Translations under genes and position numbers: made by a program
Shown here: piece after piece, positions 5,777 to 9,985 of the stretch
Position numbering within the stretch: the stretch's first letter is position 1
Layout: every line of letters starts with the position of its first letter
The notes under the pieces: generated by a model
Database searches by the model: none
What the model was told of the DNA's origin: nothing
The model's input: only the letters and a program-made list of their open reading frames with translations
Assembly: GCA_017424085.1 (NCBI GenBank)
Contig: JAFPBP010000147.1
Span: forward strand, 1 to 9,985
DNA: 9,985 nt
Direction of reading: 5' to 3'
From: Clostridia bacterium
GTDB taxonomy: Bacteria > Bacillota > Clostridia > Oscillospirales > UBA644

Positions 5777-6640
5777 ATGAAACACAAATTCAATCTGAAA
5801 TCCCTGGCAATCGACGTTCTCTTCGCGCTGGTGGGAAGCTTTATCTATTCCGCCGCCGTTCGGATGTTCATTGACCCAAATCACATCTCCGTGGGCGGAC
5901 TGACCGGTCTGGGATCGGTTCTGAACTATCTGCTCCACTTCCCCATCGGTCTTTCGGTCCTGGCGATGAACCTGCCCCTGTTCCTGCTTTCCTGGAAAAA
6001 ATTGGGGCGGAGCTTCTTTTTCAAGACCTTGTTTGCCACCGTGGTCATCTCCCTTATGCTGGACGCCACCGCATTTCTTCCCGCCTTTCTGGAAAACAAG
6101 CTCCTTGCCGCCGTGGCGGGAGGGGTCTGTGCGGGTGCGGGGCTTGGAATCATCTTCAGCCGAGGCATGGCAACGGGAGGCACCGACCTTCTGGCGAAGC
6201 TCATCAAGGGCTGGTTCCGCGGAGTCAGCTACGGAAAGGTCATTCTGATCGCCGACGGCGTGATCCTGGTCATCGCCGCCGTTGCATACCAAGACCTATG
6301 GTCCATCCTCTATTCCGCTATCACCGTATGGCTTTCCTCCACCGTCATTGACACCATTCTCAACGGCATGGAGCGGGCAAAGAGCGTCAGCATCATCACC
6401 AACAAAAAAGACGAGGTTCTGCAGGGAATTTTGCAGGACGTGAACCGTGGCGCCACCGTATGGAACGCGGAGGGCGGTTACACGAAAGCAGGCAAGGACG
6501 TGGTCCTTGTGGTGGTGCGAAGCTACGAGCTGTTCCATCTGAAGCGCACCGTTCGCATGGCAGACCCCGAGGCGTTCATGATCGTTTCCGACGCCACCGA
6601 GGTTCTGGGCAACGGATTTCAGCGAGAAGAAAATAAATAA
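5777..6640 (+). CDS. YitT family membrane protein (DUF161 + DUF2179)
   Basis: This 287-residue protein has the standard architecture of YitT-family proteins. An N-terminal membrane part has about six hydrophobic segments (approximately residues 10-30, 41-71, 82-103, 109-127, 154-170 and 174-192), followed by a cytoplasmic DUF2179 domain (about 205-281). Family hallmarks include the GGLTGLGSVLNYL region, RGMATGGTDLLAKLI (129-143), RGATVWNAEGGYT (224-236) and MADPEAFMIVSDATEVLGNGF (261-281). Firmicutes carry many paralogues; the transported substrate or biological role is unknown. GGAG (5768-5771) lies 5 bases before the ATG and overlaps the end of the preceding hairpin region. A strong terminator follows 5 bases after the stop codon. 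Confidence 0.92.
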   Translation: MKHKFNLKSLAIDVLFALVGSFIYSAAVRMFIDPNHISVGGLTGLGSVLNYLLHFPIGLSVLAMNLPLFLLSWKKLGRSFFFKTLFATVVISLMLDATAFLPAFLENKLLAAVAGGVCAGAGLGIIFSRGMATGGTDLLAKLIKGWFRGVSYGKVILIADGVILVIAAVAYQDLWSILYSAITVWLSSTVIDTILNGMERAKSVSIITNKKDEVLQGILQDVNRGATVWNAEGGYTKAGKDVVLVVVRSYELFHLKRTVRMADPEAFMIVSDATEVLGNGFQREENK

Positions 6641-6645
6641 ACGAT

Positions 6646-6680
6646 CGAGTCGGGACTTAAACTCCCGACTCGTTTTTCTT
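6646..6680 (+). terminator. Rho-independent terminator of yitT (possibly bidirectional)
   Basis: CGAGTCGGGA (6646-6655) and TCCCGACTCG (6663-6672) form a perfect 10-bp stem with a 7-base loop, followed by TTTTTCTT (6673-6680). The T-run reaches into the stop codon of the convergent ypeB-like gene (6681-6679). On the minus strand the hairpin is followed by ATCGTTTATTTATTTT, a weaker T-rich tail that could also end ypeB transcription. Confidence 0.9.
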
Positions 6681-8022
6681 ATACGGCGGTGCGGCGATCG
6701 TCATCCTCCACTAAAATGAGGATCTCCTCCTCCACCGAGGTTTTTGCGTTGATGAACACGAGAACCTTGGTTTCATCCTCCCCCCGCACGGTGAACTGCC
6801 AGCACAAAGTCTCCGAGCCGTCCCCGCCCATAAGGACCGCAAGATCGGTCGCAAGGACCCTCAGATCGGAGCGAAGAACGGTCCGTGCCGCGTCTGCCGA
6901 AACCTCGTAGGAGACGGTTCGGTCGGGCACGTGGGACAAGAGATACTCCGTGGCGTCCAGATTCAAAATCGCCCCATCGTCCAGCGCCACCGCCACGGTG
7001 ATGCGATCGGCGTAGATCAAAGCCCCGTCCTGCCGCAGAGCGTAGACCGCCGTCACCCGATTATCGCTGACCGACCATGCGATGGGCTCCATATCCTCGT
7101 AGCCGAAGGAGGCAAGATGCGTCGCCCCCTTGCGCAGAGCCTCGTCCAAGGACAATTTTCCCTCACCCACCTCACGGGACAGGCTCAGTCCGCACAAATA
7201 GCCGCCCCGACAGGTCAGAAGCACAGAATCCTCCCCTCGGACGAACTCCCGAAGCGCCATGGGCTGATCGTAGGACACCCCCTCGGATACCCCCTCGGCA
7301 GACAAATAGTTTCCCGCGATCTCAAGAAGACGCTCGGCGGACACCTCGGGCAGATCCTTGAGCCATGCGGAGGTGCGTCCCTGCCGCCATGCGGAATAAT
7401 CTCCGTCGTAGATCAAGGGCGGATCTCCCTCGAAGATCGACTCCAGCGATTCGAATTGCGTGGGCTCCGCGCCCTCCTCGGAGGGCTGAAGAAGCTGCTG
7501 CATGGCGTTAAAATCGGGGTTCTCGTCGCTGATCCGCTCCGCCATGGACAGAATCTCGTCCGCCAGCTCCTGCGCCCGCAGAGCCAAGGTCTTCAGAGAG
7601 TTCACCTCATCCTCGTCCGCAGTCTCTCCCCGCAGCTGCTTACGCGCCAGCTCCAGCGTAAATTCCCCCACCTGATTCAGGAAGGTTTCGGTGCCGCTCA
7701 GCCGCAGCTCGTACAGGGGCAGGGACTCCAGCGCCGTGCGTGCGGCACCCGCATGGGAAAAGACCCGCGCCGCCCAGGAAACCGCCTGATAGGACCCCGA
7801 GGAATACAATCCCTTTTGCAGATCGGTCTCTAAATCCGACAACGCCTCCGCCAGCTCCGATACCGATTGCCTCCATTGCACTGCCACCGAAGCCCGATAG
7901 TCGTCCCGCTGACCGTCCCGCAGAAGATCCAGCGTCAAAACGGCGGCACACAGCCCGATCACCGCAAGCACCGCGAGCAGGGAGCAGACGACAAGGGTCG
8001 ATTTTCTGATTTTTACATACAT
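6679..8022 (-). CDS. ypeB: Spore germination protein YpeB
   Basis: YpeB is a forespore protein that stabilises and localises the cortex-lytic enzyme SleB in the dormant spore. The product from 8022 is 447 residues, close to Bacillus YpeB (about 450). A single N-terminal membrane anchor (about residues 8-31) precedes a helical region and C-terminal PepSY-like modules. Family landmarks include PPLIYDGDYS (201-210), GGYLCGLSLSREVGEGKLSLDEA (273-295), ALIYADRITVAVALDDG (334-350) and LVFINAKTSVEEEILILV (421-438). I chose this start because AAAGGA (8039-8034) lies 11 bases upstream and the anchor then sits at the N-terminus. The frame extends 51 codons further, but that part is not family-like. No sleB is adjacent in the window. 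The gene marks the organism as a spore former. Confidence 0.87.
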   Translation of the reverse strand: MYVKIRKSTLVVCSLLAVLAVIGLCAAVLTLDLLRDGQRDDYRASVAVQWRQSVSELAEALSDLETDLQKGLYSSGSYQAVSWAARVFSHAGAARTALESLPLYELRLSGTETFLNQVGEFTLELARKQLRGETADEDEVNSLKTLALRAQELADEILSMAERISDENPDFNAMQQLLQPSEEGAEPTQFESLESIFEGDPPLIYDGDYSAWRQGRTSAWLKDLPEVSAERLLEIAGNYLSAEGVSEGVSYDQPMALREFVRGEDSVLLTCRGGYLCGLSLSREVGEGKLSLDEALRKGATHLASFGYEDMEPIAWSVSDNRVTAVYALRQDGALIYADRITVAVALDDGAILNLDATEYLLSHVPDRTVSYEVSADAARTVLRSDLRVLATDLAVLMGGDGSETLCWQFTVRGEDETKVLVFINAKTSVEEEILILVEDDDRRTAV

Positions 8023-8046
8023 TGGAATAACCGTCCTTTCTTGCCC

Positions 8047-8075
8047 TATCCTGCCCAAAGCGATGAAAAATATTC
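8047..8075 (-). promoter_or_regulatory. Possible forespore (sigma-G type) promoter for ypeB
   Basis: On the minus strand, GAATA (8075-8071) is followed by 17 bases and CAGGATA (8053-8047), which partly resembles the sigma-G pattern (GNATR, 17-18 bases, CATNNTA). No good sigma-A promoter is visible here, and forespore control would suit a ypeB gene. The predicted start lies almost on the ribosome binding site, which weakens the call. Confidence 0.25.
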
Positions 8076-8146
8076 CTTCCGGAACGATTATTGCAATTTT
8101 TCCATAAAAATGTCGGCAAAAATCAGCGGTTTTTCGATTCAGGCTC

Positions 8147-8188
8147 TTGCTTTTTTCCGAAAAATGTGGTATCATTATACTGTATAAT
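8147..8188 (+). promoter_or_regulatory. Sigma-A promoter region for the WG-repeat gene and ddl
   Basis: TTGCTT (8147-8152), 17 bases and TATCAT (8170-8175), with TGG before the -10 box, form an extended -10 promoter. A second -10-like TATAAT lies at 8183-8188 but has no good -35 at the right distance. One of these should start transcription 5-20 bases before the TAGGAG ribosome binding site at 8197-8202. Confidence 0.55.
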
Positions 8189-8208
8189 TATGTTCTTAGG
8201 AGATACCC

Positions 8209-9381
8209 ATGAAAAAACGCATCGTAATTCTGTCGATCTCGCTGGTTTTACTCGTCGCCGTTGCGGTGGGCGCAGTCTTCGTCCTCACCTATGACGGACT
8301 GAAAAAAATAAACAACGAATACCTTTACACCCTCGACGGCACCTGGGAGGGAGCGAAGGATTTCTCCGAGGGCCTTGCCGCCGTGAAAAAGGACGGAAAA
8401 TGGGGCTTTATCGACACGGAGGGGAAGGTCGTCATCCAGCCTGCCTATCACGCCGCAAATTCCTTTTCCGAGGGGCTTGCCGCCGTGCAGATAAACGGGC
8501 GCTGGGGCTACATTGACACCAAGGGAAACGTAGTCATCCCCTTCACCCTCTCCTCCACCTACGCCTTCTCCGAGGGGCTTGCGGTCTACGGAAGCGGGAT
8601 CTACTACGGCTACATTGACAAAACGGGGAAAGCGGTCACGGGCGCCGTTTATTCCGAGGCGACCGCATTTCATAACGGCATCGCCTGCGTAAAAAAGGAC
8701 AATCGCTACGCCTTCATCAACACCGAATGCGAAACGGTCACCGAGTTCATCTACGGAGACGCCGCCACCCTGGACGAGGGCATGATCCCCGTCTTCTACG
8801 GAGACTCCTCCAAGGGCATCAACACGGGGTATATCGACAAGGACGGCAAGCAGGTTCTGGACTTTTTGTGGTACGATGCGCGGGAATTCTGCGGTGGTCT
8901 TGCCGCCGCCTGCGTGGAATACACCAAGCCCTACGGCTTTATCAACACCAAGGGGGAATTCGTCATCGCTCCCACCTGGGACAGCGTGGAGAATTTCAGC
9001 CACGGCTTTGCGTTGGTGGAGACCCAGCGGCAGTTCACCTTCATCAATACCGACGGAAATAAGATCACCGACAAGCTTTACGGCAAGGCATATTCCTTCA
9101 CCGCAGATAAGCTTGCCCGCGTGGCAAAATCCTCGGGGGCGGGCTGGAGCTTCGGATTTATCAACGAAAAGGGCGAGGAGGTCATTGCCCTGCAATACGC
9201 CTCCGCCTCGGACTTTGTCAACGGCGTTGCCGCCGTGGGCAACGGCACCAAATACGGATTCATCAACACCGACGGCACGCAGATCGCAGGATATTACTGG
9301 ACCGACGTGAACCCCTTCACCGAGGATGGGATCGCGCGGGTCTCCAACGGCGACGTGTACGGCTTTATCAAACTGAAATGA
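8209..9381 (+). CDS. Membrane-anchored WG-repeat protein
   Basis: The 390-residue protein has one hydrophobic N-terminal segment (residues 4-26) after a Lys-Arg start. No lipobox is visible, so it is probably a signal anchor holding the rest outside the membrane. The remainder is about ten WG repeats. Their Trp/Tyr-Gly-Phe/Tyr-Ile-Asp/Asn cores lie near residues 65, 99, 133, 167, 206, 242, 276, 315, 349 and 384, spaced 34-39 residues apart and often preceded by FSEGLAAV. Repeats 1-3 and 8-10 are the most regular; the tryptophan is replaced by Tyr, Phe or Thr in many copies. WG repeats are predicted to form beta structures used for binding, but the partner is unknown. TAGGAG (8197-8202) lies 6 bases before the ATG. 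ddl starts 10 bases after the stop codon, indicating co-transcription. Confidence 0.9.
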   Translation: MKKRIVILSISLVLLVAVAVGAVFVLTYDGLKKINNEYLYTLDGTWEGAKDFSEGLAAVKKDGKWGFIDTEGKVVIQPAYHAANSFSEGLAAVQINGRWGYIDTKGNVVIPFTLSSTYAFSEGLAVYGSGIYYGYIDKTGKAVTGAVYSEATAFHNGIACVKKDNRYAFINTECETVTEFIYGDAATLDEGMIPVFYGDSSKGINTGYIDKDGKQVLDFLWYDAREFCGGLAAACVEYTKPYGFINTKGEFVIAPTWDSVENFSHGFALVETQRQFTFINTDGNKITDKLYGKAYSFTADKLARVAKSSGAGWSFGFINEKGEEVIALQYASASDFVNGVAAVGNGTKYGFINTDGTQIAGYYWTDVNPFTEDGIARVSNGDVYGFIKLK

Positions 9382-9391
9382 GGAGTACGAT

Positions 9392-9985
9392 ATGAAAATT
9401 ACGGTTCTTGCGGGCGGCTACTCGCCCGAACGGGACGTTTCCCTGTCTTCGGGAAGCCTGATTGCCAACGCGCTCATGCGCTCGGGGCATCGGGTGCTTC
9501 TGGTAGACGCATTTTTCGGCATGGATCTGAACGGAAAGGATCCCGATTCCCTGTTCCGCAAAGCGGGGGATGAGGAATATTCCTATCAGATCCCCGAAGC
9601 CGCTCCCGATCTGAAGGAGCTTCTGACCCACGCGGAAAACGGTTCTCTTGTGGGGAAAAACGTACTGAATCTTTGCCGCGAAGCGGATATCGTATTCATG
9701 GCGCTTCACGGTGCCATGGGTGAAAACGGGCAGATGCAAGCCATTCTGGAGGCGGAAAACATTCGCTTTACCGGATCCACCCACGTGGGATGCGTCCTTG
9801 CCATGGACAAAGACATCACCAAAAAGATCCTGCGCGCCGAGGGGATCCCCACCCCCGACGGGATCACGCTGGACCTGTCCCGCGATAGCGTTCCCAAAGC
9901 CGTGTCCCTCCCCTGCGTGGTCAAGCCCTGCTCCTGCGGATCCAGCGTTGGGATCTCCATCGTACATACCGAGGAAGAGCTGAGC
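9392..9985 (+). CDS. ddl: D-alanine-D-alanine ligase, N-terminal 198 residues (cut by right edge)
   Basis: Ddl joins two D-alanines using ATP to make the dipeptide added to peptidoglycan precursors by MurF, in the cytoplasm. The visible part covers the N-terminal domain and the start of the ATP-grasp domain. It shows GGYSPERDVSLSSG (8-21, with Glu13 at the first D-alanine site), HGAMGENGQ (106-114), FTGSTHVGCVLAMDK (126-140) and VVKPCSCGSSVGIS (176-189), which includes the flexible serine loop. Typical Ddl proteins are 300-370 residues, so roughly 40% is missing. GAGGAG (9380-9385), overlapping the end of the WG-repeat gene, lies 6 bases before the ATG. Being downstream of a WG-repeat gene is unusual; ddl is often found near murF. 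Confidence 0.95.
   Translation, partial: MKITVLAGGYSPERDVSLSSGSLIANALMRSGHRVLLVDAFFGMDLNGKDPDSLFRKAGDEEYSYQIPEAAPDLKELLTHAENGSLVGKNVLNLCREADIVFMALHGAMGENGQMQAILEAENIRFTGSTHVGCVLAMDKDITKKILRAEGIPTPDGITLDLSRDSVPKAVSLPCVVKPCSCGSSVGISIVHTEEELS

Noticed and set aside
8023..8175. The 51-codon N-terminal extension of the ypeB frame.
   Set aside because: It lacks a good ribosome binding site, would place the membrane anchor internally, and would make the protein longer than the family norm.
8209..9381. The WG-repeat region as a DNA-level tandem repeat or phase-variable locus.
   Set aside because: The repeats are conserved mainly at protein level with diverged codons and unequal spacing, so recombination-driven variation is not indicated.

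Overview
This window reads as a chromosomal housekeeping segment from a spore-forming member of the Clostridia (Firmicutes), probably one of the moderately GC-rich gut-type lineages. The evidence is the SRP RNA-dnaX-ybaB-recR gene order also found in Bacillus, a ypeB-type germination gene, strong AGGAG ribosome binding sites, near-consensus sigma-A promoters and a YitT-family membrane protein. The family-level placement is inference. I see no mobile element, CRISPR array, tRNA or rRNA, and no convincing undescribed multi-gene system. Nearly every base belongs to a recognisable gene or a short control region, and no gene-free stretch exceeds 300 bases.

Left part (1-2352, minus strand). An extended -10 promoter drives rsuA (16S rRNA pseudouridine synthase) followed by a PHP-domain phosphoesterase gene. 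A perfect-consensus promoter just past the PHP stop codon drives a small HPr-like gene that ends at a strong terminator. Beyond it lies the start of an unrecognised protein that runs off the left edge.

Middle part (2366-6680, plus strand). A promoter with upstream A-tracts produces a small 4.5S-type SRP RNA, followed by dnaX (clamp-loader subunit), ybaB (nucleoid-associated protein), recR (recombination mediator) and mrnC (Mini-ribonuclease III). These four genes are tightly packed and probably co-transcribed. A hairpin then precedes a YitT-family membrane protein gene, which ends at a strong terminator.

Right part (6679-9985). A ypeB-like spore germination gene lies on the minus strand and converges on the yitT terminator. 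Divergent from it is a gene for a membrane-anchored protein with about ten WG repeats, followed after 10 bases by ddl (D-alanine-D-alanine ligase), which is cut by the right edge.

The points most worth a second look are the SRP RNA hidden under an over-long dnaX reading frame, the apparent dependence of dnaX on readthrough from that RNA, the terminator arm complementary to the next gene's ribosome binding site, the HPr-like protein without its catalytic histidine, the ypeB gene without an adjacent sleB, and the WG-repeat/ddl pairing.
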